NCBI GenBank assembly: GCA_015680685.1
Contig: MNCI01014977.1
Coordinates: forward strand, 60,433 to 124,432
Direction of reading: 5' to 3'
DNA length: 64,000 bases
From: Gnetum montanum
Taxonomy: Eukaryota; Streptophyta; Gnetopsida; Gnetales; Gnetaceae
Shown here: positions 13,437-24,153 of the stretch, one piece after another
Layout: each line of letters begins with the position of its first letter
Numbering within the stretch: the first letter of the stretch is position 1
Program-made: the position numbers and the translations under genes
Notes under the pieces: model-generated
Seen by the model: the letters and a program-made list of their open reading frames with translations, nothing else
Told to the model about the DNA's origin: nothing
The model's database searches: none

Positions 13437-13454
13437 TCTCAGGCAACAGTGCCA
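13437..13454 (-). promoter_or_regulatory. Primer-binding site of element D
   Basis: The minus strand reads TGGCACTGTTGCCTGAGA one base inside the LTR. It matches 14 of 18 positions of the plant tRNA-Asp 3' complement as I recall it (TGGCGCCGTTGCCGGGGA). Confidence 0.55.
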
Positions 13455-13455
13455 A

Positions 13456-14349
13456 TGATGAGTGGTGGAGGCATCCCACCACTCTACTATACAAATCATC
13501 AGTGCTACCAAGCAACCATATCATAATCTATGGATTGACAATGTAATTATGTTAGTAATTGATGTTAAGTTTGAGATCACTATCTTCCCACTTCGAGTTA
13601 GTGAAGTTCGAGTGTATGTTTTAACTCTTAGTGAAGCATATGATTAGTTGATGTTGTTAGGCTCTAATTACTCCTAGTTACAAACATAATGAAAATTTAG
13701 AATAACAATCTAAATCTAAGTAATGATGGTAATGTAAATATATTTTAGCCTATAGCAATGAGCATCCAATCTTGGATTATTCTATACACCTTGGACTCAT
13801 GTAACCATCACTAGGTTACTAAGCATTATGCTATTGGGCAAACCAAGCAATAACACCACTAGGATTACCAAAAAATTACACTTATATGCTCGAAACTAGT
13901 CATACTCATTCCACTCTACTAATGAACAAGTAAAGTAAAGTAATCTGAAAATGTAAAGAGTTAACTTAGTAAACATGGAAATTAAGTTAAGTAAAATAAT
14001 AAAACTAAGTGGATGTTGCAATGATGAAAAGAAATCTTGATCTTTATTTTTGAACATGAACTATGCCCAATTACACTTCACTCAAATAAAGATTCCGTAC
14101 AACTAATCAACACCACACTACAGGTATTCACTCTATCACTAACTATGAAAACAAATTGCAAGAGTCTAGATAAGGGTGGAATGAAAAAGTTGTCGATTGT
14201 GCATCTAAGTGCTAGTATTTATAGGGCTGCACAGATTCTAAGACATTGCATCAAGAATGAAATAGGATTGTCTATGGCATTGTAACTACGATATCATTAA
14301 TAGAATATCATAGTTATGATATCGTAATGAATGAAAATTAGTTTTATCA
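13456..14349 (-). repeat. 5' LTR of element D
   Basis: On the plus strand it runs TGATGAGTGGTGG...TTTTATCA. It is bounded by the primer site on the left and carries GATATC-type words near 14290-14330, where U3 lies in the other LTRs. An inverted TATA-like TATTTATAG is at about 14217-14225. Sequence resembling a polyadenylation signal (inverted CTTTATTTTTG) is near 14042. Confidence 0.6.
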
Positions 14350-15862
14350 ATTATGCTCAAGAATGCTCCCAAAATCTTCAAGGTAGAAGTGGTAGTCAAA
14401 GACCAAATGAGAATCCTAGGTTGAATGTAGTTAAGTATCAACCTCATAATCCATTGATGATCTTTAATAGGGATAATTAGGAGCAAGATATAAGACTTTT
14501 AAACTTCTTCAAGCAAGTGCATAAAGGTTTGACCACCTTAGTGCAAGGTGGAGGATATGATGTTTAATTAGAGTAGCAAGTGCTAAGAGGATCAGAAAGT
14601 GATCAACTTAGTGCAACAATTTCCTTCATGAATTGATTCTAGGCAAAGAAAAGAGGAAAAAGGAAGAAGCATAGGATTTTGATTGTGTCTTAAAGTAAGG
14701 AACATAGGATGGTAACTACGTCTTTGAGCAAGGAGTGTAGGATTGTGATTGCATCTTCAAATAAGAAGCATGGGATTGGGATTATATCTTCAAGAAGAAA
14801 GCATAGGATTGAGATGAAGAAATGAGTGCCTTCAGAGAACTACATCTCTATATCACTATAAGTGTAGGAAAATGGTTTGCGTTTTAAGTAAGTATTGCTT
14901 TAAGTTGAAAGGTTGGTACAGTTTGGATAAACAAGGATAAGCCTTTTCTTCCTTAAACTAGGTTGTGTGAGCATCTCTAAGCCTTGGTTGGATGTTAAGT
15001 TAAGTTCAACATTTGTTCTTTATAGTGGATTACATTAACCATTAAATCGTTTTATCTACAATTGTCAAATGGGTTTAGGTTGTTCAATACCCTTAATATC
15101 CATTATGCTCTCCATGTTTAAAGGTGCATATAAACAAAGACCTAAGCTTTGAGGATGTTACTTCTTTCAAGCAAGGAAGAGTGTAGAAAAACATGCCTTG
15201 TTAGTGGGTTGAAGGCTATTTTTCTTTGGAATGATGGCTAAAGGAATATGAAGATTCTCATGAGTTTTATGCTATCCCAACCATCTCTAAAGAACTACAT
15301 TAGTCTTGATTCCTCTATGTACCTCTTCACAGGTATATGTAGGCTTGCGAAGGAGCTTCAAGTTTGATACTCGAGCCACTATGCTTCTCTTTAAGAGTGG
15401 GGTTGAGGGCTAGATACGTTAAATTAGGAACATGTCTACGCTCTTCTAGGAGAATGATGTCTCTTGTGGTTGCATGTACTTGCTATGGTTATGCATATGT
15501 GTGTGTGTCTTGTTGCATATATGATTTCATGTAGCATACTTAATACACTCCTAACCCATGAACTAATAGGTGATGTGCACTTATAATGTGCATATAGGTG
15601 TTGTGAACATTGAGGTGTAGTCCATCTTGGGTCTACTTTCGGATGTCTAGCTAGTTTTGGACTCAAGGGTGGTGATGAATAGTGCTTCTTTAGAGTAGTG
15701 TTATTACCTTAGTAAATGTGATACCAAGTTATAGATACCTTTGGTCAAGATCTTTCTCACAATTACAATTGGGAGATGTGCATTAAATAGAGGATTTCAA
15801 GTGGATTGAGAGACTTATTTGATTTTAAAAACAAATGTTAAAATAAAAGTATCTTATCCTAG
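14350..15862. other. Unassigned stretch between elements D and B
   Basis: No gene or element body is recognised, apart from the 33-bp tandem array at 14666-14811. It could include the upstream part of the LINE relic that continues beyond element B at 22922, but no diagnostic motif was found here. Confidence 0.4.
14666..14811. repeat. 33-bp tandem array, about 4.5 copies
   Basis: The word GCATAGGAT or a variant begins at 14669, 14702, 14735, 14768 and 14801, exactly 33 bases apart. The rest of each unit (GATTGTGTCTT, AACTACGTCTT, GATTGCATCTT, GATTATATCTT) is also related. The period is a multiple of three, but every frame has stops. Confidence 0.8.
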
Positions 15863-16723
15863 TGATGAGTGGCGAGGTACCCCTACACTCAACCATATGA
15901 ATACGAGCGTTACACACGCGATAAAGTTGAACTCCACAAACTAAGTGCCTACACGCCTTATGGAACACTTAAGGTTAATCATTCATTGTCTTCCCAGACT
16001 TACTTGTATTGTCACGATTGTATGGTTAAGTAAGTATGAGGTATGTGATTTTTATATCTTTTCTGTTTTATCGCCTATGCTAGGAAGGAAAAGGTGAAGA
16101 GACTAATTAGCTAACCTTAACTAACTAACTAAGCCTTAATTAACCTAGCATCAATATCCGTTCCCACTTACCATTCACACCCTGAACCAATGCAACCTTG
16201 GTTACCAAATGTTATTCGTTACTAGGATTACCAAGCGTAACGCACGTGCTCGAAGCGGTCATACTGAATGCACTTAACTACGGGAGAAGGATTGAAAGAG
16301 ATTTAATTAACTAATAAAGCATTTAAATGATAAAAAATAAATAACAATAAGTAAAGTCCTATTTATCCTAGTACATGCACTGCAAGGTTTATCCAAGAAG
16401 TTTGTCTTTATTTCCGTACACAAACTTGTGTTCAGGAACAATATTTGCTCGAATAAAGATCCGTTCACTTTGGAGCTCCTACTGCGGGCACATGGAAATT
16501 ATTCTATCTCTAGAGAGGTAAAACTACTAGAGTTTCACTATGATCTAGGCCTAGATTGAGAAACAAGGGAGAGCCACCTCTTATTTATAGATTTGGCGGT
16601 GCACTGCGATATTGTGTATGCGATATCGCAGGGGAAAACACGATATCGTGTACGTGATATTGCAAGGGAAGACGTGATATCACGTACGTGATATCGTGAC
16701 CCATGCGATATCGTGTCCCATCA
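15863..16723 (-). repeat. 3' LTR of element B
   Basis: The plus strand reads TGATGAGTGGCGAGG...GTCCCATCA, 861 bp. U3 (about 16600-16723) is built of GATATC/GATATT palindromic words with ACGTACGTG between them. The inverted TATA box (TTATTTATAG) is at 16581-16590. Differences from the other LTR are mainly transitions plus a longer U3 array here. Confidence 0.85.
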
Positions 16724-16736
16724 TACCCCCATGACT
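16724..16736 (-). promoter_or_regulatory. Terminal polypurine tract of element B
   Basis: The plus strand TACCCCCATGACT, i.e. AGTCATGGGGGTA on the element strand, directly abuts the 3' LTR. Confidence 0.75.
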
Positions 16737-18647
16737 AAATAAAAACTCATCCTTGAGTTCCTTACAAAATATTGGGATGGTATGAGATTATTGACTCAAA
16801 TGGAACTAATGGTGAATGGGATGACATGTGAACGGATCATCATTACAGAACAAGATAAAACTGGTGTTCATGACAACAAGAGTGAACACCTTATACATTT
16901 GACATCAAGCCTTATTTGGCAGTTGAGAGAGAAGAGAGAAGAGAGAAGAAGTCTGTTGCTGCCAACGCCAAGATTGCGCCTTTTTTTGTCTATCCATAAG
17001 CACGCCATCGATCTTGCTCCTTGCATAGTTGCTTTCAGCACTACTCCATTCCAAGTGTTCCCTCTAGATCCAATCCGTTGTTGTATGATTGCCATCTACA
17101 CACACAACACAGTCTTTTATTAGCAAGGGTAAATGAATCATAATGCAATTGATACCTTGCTTCGGTGAAAGGTCCATTGGCTGAGTTGTCGTATGGCTAA
17201 TGCGGATCTGGAGATATACTAATGGTGACTACTGAAGGTGTAGGGGTTAGGAGAAAATCAAAAAAATTGGGTCTAGACCACCATGACTAAGAGCAAACCT
17301 TCGGTAGTGGTAGAATGGAGAAAGGAAAAGAACAAGAAGGATGTAGAAAAAGAGACAACTATAATGTCGATGAAACAGATGTCCAGATAGAAATGAACAA
17401 AATAAAGTTGATTGCAAAAATGTTAAGGGAAAGAATTTAACTGGTGCACCAAATAGGAGTGTCAATGGGTCCTCCCCAAAGCAGGCTCATGCCCTTAATG
17501 CCCTGACAAACCCACATTCAAAGAGTTTGTAGGCTCTAAGAACATCATTTGGAAACAAGAGTTAAAGTCTTAGCCACAAGAATTTACCAAAAAGAAAACA
17601 ATGCGTCAACGAAAATATATACTAATGATACAACTAGTAATGAGGTGAACAATGGAGAGAAGGATGGAGAGAAGAGAATGGAATGGAATCCCAAGAACAA
17701 GGTGGTGTACAGCCCCTTGTGGATTTCATGATTAATGTGACTTAGTAGATCCCATTCCAAGTCTTACCTCAAACAAACCACATCCAGTGACTTTGCATTA
17801 ATGCATTCAGCCAATCCATCCCCTTGAAGTAACAAGAATGCCTTCACCAAAGAGCCACCACCATTCTGACGAAACAAAGGAGGAGAGAATGGGAAGCGAG
17901 AAGGGCCTTAGTTAGAGGGAACATTTTTATTTTAGTTCCATAACCAGTGCTTGTAGCCCAAATGATTATTTCATCTAAGGGGTGTGCTTTGAATTCTCAC
18001 TATTTTTTTTATGTTTATGCGGGAGAATCACACCATGCAAAGACTTTGTTATTTTTATTTACTCAGCTTCCCAATAATTAAGTAACGTCGAAACGGTAAG
18101 AAAACTCAAGAAGAAAACATCAAAGCACCCAAGAGAATGGCCAACACAAATGCATCAAGTTCCCTTGAAGTCACACCCTTTTCAATCCTTGAGTCCTTCC
18201 TTAGTTTGAGAAATGCCCAGTCACCGATTCGTTGATAGTTATTATTTAGAAAGGAACTATACATTTCCAAGCCGAGAGAGACCATAGAAATTTTTGGATG
18301 AATAGATGAAGTCGACTCATTACCTGTCATATCAAAAGAACCATACCTTAGTATCAACATCATAATCTTAAAGGTAAAAACTAAACATTAGCAATCAATA
18401 GGAAAATAGTTCATACCATCATGAAGAACACTTATTAAATGACAAACTTATAAGTTGGATAACACACACAAGAAATGGAAAAGTATGAACGATGTTGTAA
18501 AACAAAAAATAAGAAAAGTTAAAGAAATTTGTAAAACAAAAATATGTAAAACAAAAACGTGTAAAACAAAAATGTGTAAGACAAAAATGTGTAAAACAAA
18601 AAATTCTAAAAAGAATTGAGGGCCTCAATTAATTAGCATAGATGGCC
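16737..18647 (-). other. Non-coding 3' spacer of element B
   Basis: No supported ORF is present. It contains the family block at 17467-17486 (GGGTCCTCCCCAAAGCAGG). A stretch at 17940-18050 matches element A 2000-2110. The 18380-18640 segment, with repeated TGTAAAACAAAAA words, matches C 63780-64000. A short GAGA-rich run lies at 16926-16950. Confidence 0.65.
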
Positions 18648-18662
18648 ATCTCCCCCATGACT
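18648..18662 (-). promoter_or_regulatory. Internal (second) polypurine tract of element B
   Basis: Plus-strand ATCTCCCCCATGACT is AGTCATGGGGGAGAT on the element strand. Its first 11 bases are identical to the terminal tract 1.9 kb downstream. It marks the point where pol-containing and pol-less members share sequence again. Confidence 0.6.
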
Positions 18663-18928
18663 AAATGGAAAGGGAGAAATCTAAAATAATGAACACCTAT
18701 TTGAATTTCTTAAAAGTGTCCAACTTCTTCCAATTGATGTTTAGGGTTTAGGGTTGAAAGTTGACGATGCTCATACTCCAATGTATCTATGCCTTCGTTG
18801 TGGGCATGAGTTGTTCCCCCAATTTATTTCATGCATGTTGGTGGGCTTCTTTCTTGATCACCTGTCAACCACTGGGTGTTCTCTTGTTGTGTGGTTGCTA
18901 CATATAGGCACCATTGTATCTGTGTATC

Positions 18929-19395
18929 TTAGGCACACCAGTTGCATGTAGGAAATGCTGAGCATTCCTCGATATCATCACCCTTTGAGTCACTGTATGT
19001 GATGCATGGAACTTTCTTCTTCTCAATTTTTCCATAAATGTTTACCTTAGATATTTTTAAGGAAAGATCATGGATTCCTAGGCATGGGTCTATTGTACTT
19101 AGCCATGCCCTTTCCATTATAATTGGGAAGTCCCCTTTGTTACTGTTAACTTCTATCACTAGGAAATCAGCTGGGTATGACCAACCACACACAATGGTAA
19201 CGATGTCCTCCACCAATCCTAAGGGAATGGTGATGGACTAGTCAACCAGCTCTAATTGAATGTTGCTCTTCTTGAGTGGAGGCAGGTTTTAGGATTTATA
19301 CATTTCTTGTGATATTAAGTTGACTCCAGAACTTGAGTCAAGAAGAGCCTTATGAGGTTTGTTCCCAATGACTTGGAGGTAGATTAAGGGACTTC
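18929..19395 (-). pseudogene. Retropepsin-type protease remnant of element B
   Basis: The minus strand reads ALLDSSSGVNLISQEMY (active-site Asp kept, but the motif's Gly is replaced by Ser), then LVEDIVTIVCGWSYPADFLVIEV and FPIIMERAWLSTIDPCLGIHD. This follows the Tat/Athila protease pattern. A stop separates the active-site segment from the rest. Right after it the sequence becomes non-coding, where reverse transcriptase would be expected. Confidence 0.7.
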
Positions 19396-21979
19396 CAAGG
19401 TCAGAGAGTTTCCTAGGAAGGTGGCCTACCTTGATCCAGTCGGTAACGGTATGTGTTAACATAACCGTATACGTTAAGCCCTATTGTTGGTTTGAAGGGA
19501 GCTCCGAAGCCTTATTTGTTAGAGGAGCATGCACAGACTCAACCACTTGTGGCTGTGAGAGCTTGTTTGGACTTTTGATTCTGAAGAAAGATCTTCTCTT
19601 CTTGCGGTTGTTAGAACTAGTAACGAGTTGAAGGTTTACAGCTCTCATAGCATTATGTTGCTACAATTGAGTGGGAAATACCCTTGGCATTGTTGGAGCG
19701 ATTGGTGGTGGAGCTACCAGCGTAAGAGGTGCGGATGGATTTAGAGGATGGTATACATGTGGAGTATCCCTTCCAAGAGAGGGAGTTTGAAAATATTCCC
19801 AAACTGGGTAGTGATGTTGTGGGGTTGCGTGACCCATAGAGTCACTTGGAAAAATCGGCTATTGCACATAGTATCCATATGGGTCTAGTTGCTGGTAAGG
19901 GTATTATTGTCTTGGTGATGCCATCCCCCATGACTGTGGGTGTTGCCACTGCTGGTGTTGCCCGATAGGTTGTGGCGGATTTCCACTTGGATAATACGTT
20001 AACGGTTGGTGGAACTGCCTTAGGTTACATTGGGGATAAGGTAACCTTTGAGGTGCCTGCTATCTATTAAGTCTTGGGTTGAGTGCATACACCCCGGACT
20101 CTTGTAGATGTGAGATTATTGGGCAACATCCCTTAGGATGGTCATATTGGCAAATCTCACATCCACTTTCATTGTTCGTGTCAGAATCCACAACCTCATC
20201 GGCGATAGTCATTTTTCCCTTACCCTTGTCACGTGCATGGCCTGAATCTCTCCGCTTTTTCTTATCATGGTCACTACTTCATTCCTCCTTAGATTCCTCT
20301 ACAATCTTTAGGACAGTTTCAATTTTACTATCTAAGGAGCTCCATATTTCATCTACCTTAGTCGACACTTCCATTGTTTGCTTTTGAAGGGGCAAGGTTT
20401 TTCTATTCACCAACTCTTCAAGTGGTGACTCATCCTCTTCATTGCAGAATCTCACTCCCCTCTTTCGGAGGGAAGGATCATGGTTATATTCTTCCGCACT
20501 TTCTCTTTTCTGTAGCTCCCCTTCTTCTTTAGCTACTTGCTCCAACAATCGATGAATTTCATGGGACCTAAGTTCAGATAACCTCCCTTGGGCATAAGTC
20601 CTAAGGGTTCTCCTAGTTTCGTCTCTTAGCCCATCTATGAAGTGGCAGAGTTGATCCCGTTGTGCGTAACCATGGCCCAGACAACGATGTAGCAATGCAT
20701 AATATCGACCCATGGCAACATCCAAGGGTTCATGAGTACCCTGCTTCCATCCTTGGATCGGCTTATGTAAGTTGGACACTCTGGAGTACGTTTGGTATTT
20801 ATCGTTGAACAACTCTAACATCGTACTCCATCTCCTAATGGTTTCCAGCTCTAAGGACCGATACCAACTCTCTATTTCTTTTATGAGTGTCCTACGAAAC
20901 AACTTTAATTTCTGCCACTCGTTTTCAATATTTTGCAAGGTGTAGGTATCATGGAATGCCTGTAAGTGATTCTACGGATTAGCATTGTATCCCCCCTCAA
21001 ATCGTGGGATATTGTTCATATCTAGCCTCTTGATCCAGCTGTCTTTTTGATGCCTTGTGGGTATTCTACCTACCTCTGTAATGTTTAACATACTTCGGGT
21101 GGCAAGTAGGGGTTCATCATGATCATCTCTCTCATGACGTCTATGATGCCTACGTGGTTCCCTACTTTCCCTTCTTTCATGCCTTGATTCCCTAGAGTGC
21201 CCTCGTCCTCACTCTCAACTCTCTCGTCGAGGTCTCTCATTTTGCTTACCCTTATCCTCACTGTTATGCTCTTTATGATTGCGCCCTGATGTGGAAGGAG
21301 AGGGTGAATGGTGTGATGAAGGGGAAGAAGAAGAAGAACCATCACCATGACGATGTTTCTTACCTTCTCTTCAGTGACTAGGGCCTTGATCGTGATGACA
21401 ATCCAAATGCTTATCCTTATCATGTGTTTTTGTTCCCTCAGTGAAAAGTTGGTGTTCATGGGGATCAGAACCAGGGTTGTGTATTGTGGAGCATAGGTTC
21501 TAATACCCCACCTCCTCACTATTGTTAGGAGGGGGAACATCATTTGATGGAGAACTTGTTATAATTGGTTCACCATCTCCAATTTCTCTTAGGATGTGCA
21601 AGATCCCTTTGCCCTTCAACAATGTATGGTGGCTCTCCTGCCGCAAGTCCCTTAGACGTTGCACTGTTGTGGGATGGTAATCCCTTATGTCATAATCCTC
21701 TGCAACGTATTCAGTGTATAATTCCGTCATGCCTATATGTGCAAGAGCACGAAGAAGCATGTTAAGGACTGCCCGATTTGGAGGTAACACTATGTTACCT
21801 TGCAAGTCTCTCCAATGTAGTTGTTCATCCTAATGGAGGATAAAGGTAAAATCGGGTATATACTCATTGGGATGAGTATATACCACTCGATACTGTTGAG
21901 GAACTGGCGGTTCATGGTTATGTGTGTTAGACTGCTGATCCTTAGGTGGTGAAGTGCTCTTATTTGAAGAAGAAGACAT
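19396..21979 (-). pseudogene. Degenerate gag of element B
   Basis: The ATG at 21979 (minus) opens a serine-rich N-terminus, matching the start at 60392 in element C. Recognisable segments are QGNIVLPPNRAVLNMLLRAL (21500-21805), a charged region, and the capsid-like segment at 20279-20938 (WQKLKLFRRTLIKEIESWYRSLE, LLHRCLGHGYAQRDQLCHFIDGL). After that come an unusual CCHC-like knuckle of type C-x2-C-x3-H-x4-C ending ...DHPKGCCP, and a proline/glutamine-rich tail (19660-20100). Stops and frameshifts occur throughout. The particle-forming role is inferred from gag homology with C, D and E. Confidence 0.75.
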
Positions 21980-22105
21980 TATGTCTTATTCGGTGTGCTG
22001 ATTAACTGTTATTCAAATTTTTTTCTAATTAACCCTAAGGGTTCGTTTAAGCTCCCAACGATGTGGATAATTTCCTATGTTCTACTTAGTGCATAAACAA
22101 CTTAG

Positions 22106-22123
22106 TCCTTGGTAGTGGAGCCA
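22106..22123 (-). promoter_or_regulatory. Primer-binding site of element B
   Basis: The element strand reads TGGCTCCACTACCAAGGA, one base inside the 5' LTR. It is a decayed match (12 of 18) to the tRNA-Asp 3' complement seen better in E and C. Confidence 0.5.
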
Positions 22124-22124
22124 A

Positions 22125-22917
22125 TGATGAGTGGTGAGGTATCCCTACACTTAACCATATGAATACGAGCGTTACACGTGTGATCCGGTCAAACTCCACA
22201 GACTAAGTGCCTACACGCCTTATGGAACACTTAAGGTTAATTGTTCGTTGTCTTCCCAGACTTACTTGTATTTGTCACGGTTGTATGGTTAAGTAAGTCT
22301 GAGGTATGTGATTTTTATATCTTTTTTGTTTTATCGCCTATGCTAGGAAGGAAAAGGTGAAGAGACTAATTAGCTAACCTTAACTAACTAACTAAGCCTT
22401 AATTAACCTAGCATCGGTATCCGTTCCCACTTACCATTCACACCCTAAACCAATGCAACCTTGGTTACCAAACGCTATTCATTACTGGGATTACCAAGCG
22501 TAGCGCACGTGCTCAAAGCGGTTGCACTGAATGCACTTAACTACAGGAGAAGGGTTGAGAGAGATTTAATTAACTAATAAAGCATTTAAACGATAAACAA
22601 TAAATAACAATAATTAAAGTCCTATTTAGCCTAGTCCATGCACTGCAAGGTTTATCCAAGAAGTTCGTCTTTATTTCTGTACACAAACTTGTGTTCAGGT
22701 ACAATATTTGCTTGAATAAAGATCCGTTCACTTTGGAGCTCTTACTGCGGGCACATGGAAATTATTCTATCTCTGGAGAGGTAAAACTGCTAGATTTTCA
22801 CTACAATCTAGGCCTAGAATGAGAAACAAGGGAGAGCCGCCTCTTATTTATAGATTTGGTAGCCCACTGCGATATCGCGTACACGATATTGGGCCCATGC
22901 GATATCGCGTCCCATCA
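22125..22917 (-). repeat. 5' LTR of element B
   Basis: The plus strand reads TGATGAGTGGTGAGG...GTCCCATCA, 793 bp, 68 bp shorter than its partner. The difference lies mostly in the U3 palindrome array near 22865-22917. Confidence 0.85.
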
Positions 22918-22921
22918 CTTA

Positions 22922-23562
22922 GGAATCAAAAATAGTTATTTTGTCCTATTATGCAACAAACTATTTTGTATGGGTATGCAGTGTGGGATCTTGAACCTAC
23001 TAGCAAATATTACAAGAAAATAGAAAAAGTTTAGAAGAATTTTAGGTTAAAAGACAAGTACAATATGATTTGCTACCTCTTGAAGTAGATATGATACCTT
23101 TAGAGATATAAGCTCTTTGTCAATTTGTAGCATATGTTCATAGGCTCTTTTGTGGCACAACAACTAAATTTTTTAAGGAAGTCCTAGTCATTATACAATA
23201 GAAAGGGTGGTTCCACAAGGGAATGATTTGGCTCAAAAAATGGAACATTGAGATAGATATTCTACATTGTGATATAAGGCAGCTTTGTAAAAGTATTAGA
23301 AACAAGGGCACTTTTGCACATCTAGAGTAACCCAACAATAAAGAAACAATTTAGAGGAGGCATTAACAAAAAAGTACCAAAATTGGGCTCCCATTATTTT
23401 AGAATTGAAATATGTAGATGGTCTAGATTCCAAGAGAAGAGAAAACTTATGCAATCAAAAAGCAATTGAAGATGAGCATCACATTTTCCTAGAATGTCTC
23501 ATTTTTGTACAAAGTCACCACAAATGGCAAATTATAGCTAATAGTTTAATTGAGATTTTTTG
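22922..23562 (+). pseudogene. LINE (non-LTR) ORF2 C-terminal relic
   Basis: Across shifting plus-strand frames the sequence reads ILYGYAVWD...YYKKIEKV, then LPLEVDMIPLEI, FVAYVHRLFCGTT, and finally ENLCNQKAIEDEHHIFLEC (23405-23596). This order matches the region after reverse transcriptase in LINE-type proteins, ending in the cysteine/histidine motif with EDE-H-H...C. It is broken by stops and at least three frameshifts. Its left end coincides with the right boundary of element B. Confidence 0.55.
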
Positions 23563-23569
23563 GGGGGAG

Positions 23570-23706
23570 TTGGAACCCAAAATAACTAAAACATAGGTAC
23601 CTTTTAAGATTTATAGAAGTTTATAACTCAATGCTACCGAGTAAAATCAAACTTGTGATCTAGGGTTACTAGGCCAAGATCGGTACCACTAAGCTAACAT
23701 CTCATT
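23570..23706 (-). mobile_element. tRNA-derived SINE, copy 1
   Basis: The minus strand begins AATGAGATGTTAGCTTAGTGGTA, containing a Pol III A-box-like TTAGCTTAGTGG. About 40 bases later comes a B-box-like GTTTGATTTT. The body continues ATTGAGTTATAAACTTCTA and ends TTTTGGGTTCCAA. The copy at 37238-37380 has the same head, body and end, which supports a mobile family rather than a stray tRNA. Confidence 0.65.
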
Positions 23707-24029
23707 GTTTTAATTAAGATTTTTGAAATAACACCATGAAAAATTTATTGATGAAATGTTTACTGCACATGCATATACCAAGTATATTTCTTTTGTCCAA
23801 CAAATCCTAAGATTCTCCAATAAATAATAAATAATAAAAAAAAACATTTCAGTTTCATATTTTATTTTATTTCAAAACCATATCGAGCAACAGGTTCGCA
23901 CATCGCTCGCACAAATCCTACGCGTATCACACTTTTCTCGCCCAAATGGCACGGGTATGGCCTGGTAACGTTGACAGTTGAGAGCGAAGGCCCCTCAGAA
24001 ACATTCCTCAACTTTTCCTGTAAGAGTGC

Positions 24030-24040
24030 TATAAACCCTA
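24030..24040 (+). promoter_or_regulatory. TATA box overlapping a telo-box, pseudouridine synthase promoter
   Basis: TATAAA at 24030-24035 overlaps AAACCCTA at 24033-24040. The second word is the telo-box known upstream of many plant translation and ribosome-biogenesis genes. Transcription would start near 24060. No ATG lies between there and 24154, so 24154 is the first start codon. The leader ends in a pyrimidine-rich tract (24108-24150). Confidence 0.55.
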
Positions 24041-24153
24041 CTGGACACAAGTCTCTGCAATTCCTTCCTCCAACAAAGGCTATCGAACCTCAAACTCAAG
24101 AACCGTTTGTCTTTTTTTTTTGGTTTTGTTTTTTACTCTTCCTCTTCCTGCTC

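Larger units (their letters stand above)
7902..14349 (-). mobile_element. Element D: non-autonomous gag-protease gypsy-type element, 3' LTR not found
   Basis: On the minus strand the order is 5' LTR (13456-14349), primer site, gag, protease, an internal purine tract (inverted at 9752-9767), a long spacer with the family block (8491-8509), and a second purine tract (inverted CTCCCCCATGACT at 7902-7914). No reverse transcriptase, RNase H or integrase motif was found between protease and the left end. The 3' LTR expected left of 7902 is not recognisable, so the left boundary is uncertain. D is the most diverged member of the family. Confidence 0.65.
15863..22917 (-). mobile_element. Element B: complete non-autonomous gag-protease LTR element
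   Basis: Two LTRs (15863-16723 and 22125-22917) flank, on the minus strand, primer site, gag, protease, internal purine tract, spacer and terminal purine tract. The flanking pentamers CCTAG (15858-15862) and CTTAG (22918-22922) look like a target-site duplication with one transition. No RT, RNase H or integrase is present. The element is 7.05 kb long and carries stops in gag, so it is an old insertion. The right flank is LINE coding sequence, so B landed in or beside a LINE copy. Confidence 0.85.

Noticed and set aside
14666-14811. CRISPR-like array
   Set aside because: Units are contiguous 33-mers without unique spacers, in plant nuclear DNA.
16782-17123. 113-codon plus-strand ORF
   Set aside because: It lies in the non-coding spacer of element B on the opposite strand, and no family pattern is visible.
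18739-18756. Two TTTAGGG telomere-type repeats
   Set aside because: Only two units in a decayed element spacer; not evidence of a telomere.
23627-23712. Functional tRNA gene
   Set aside because: A-box and B-box are degenerate, no cloverleaf can be drawn with confidence, and the same extended sequence recurs at 37238, so a SINE is the better reading.
23971-24153. Upstream extension of the pseudouridine synthase frame
   Set aside because: It begins with TTG, contains no ATG, and its hydrophobic stretch is the translation of a pyrimidine-rich leader, so 24154 is the start.
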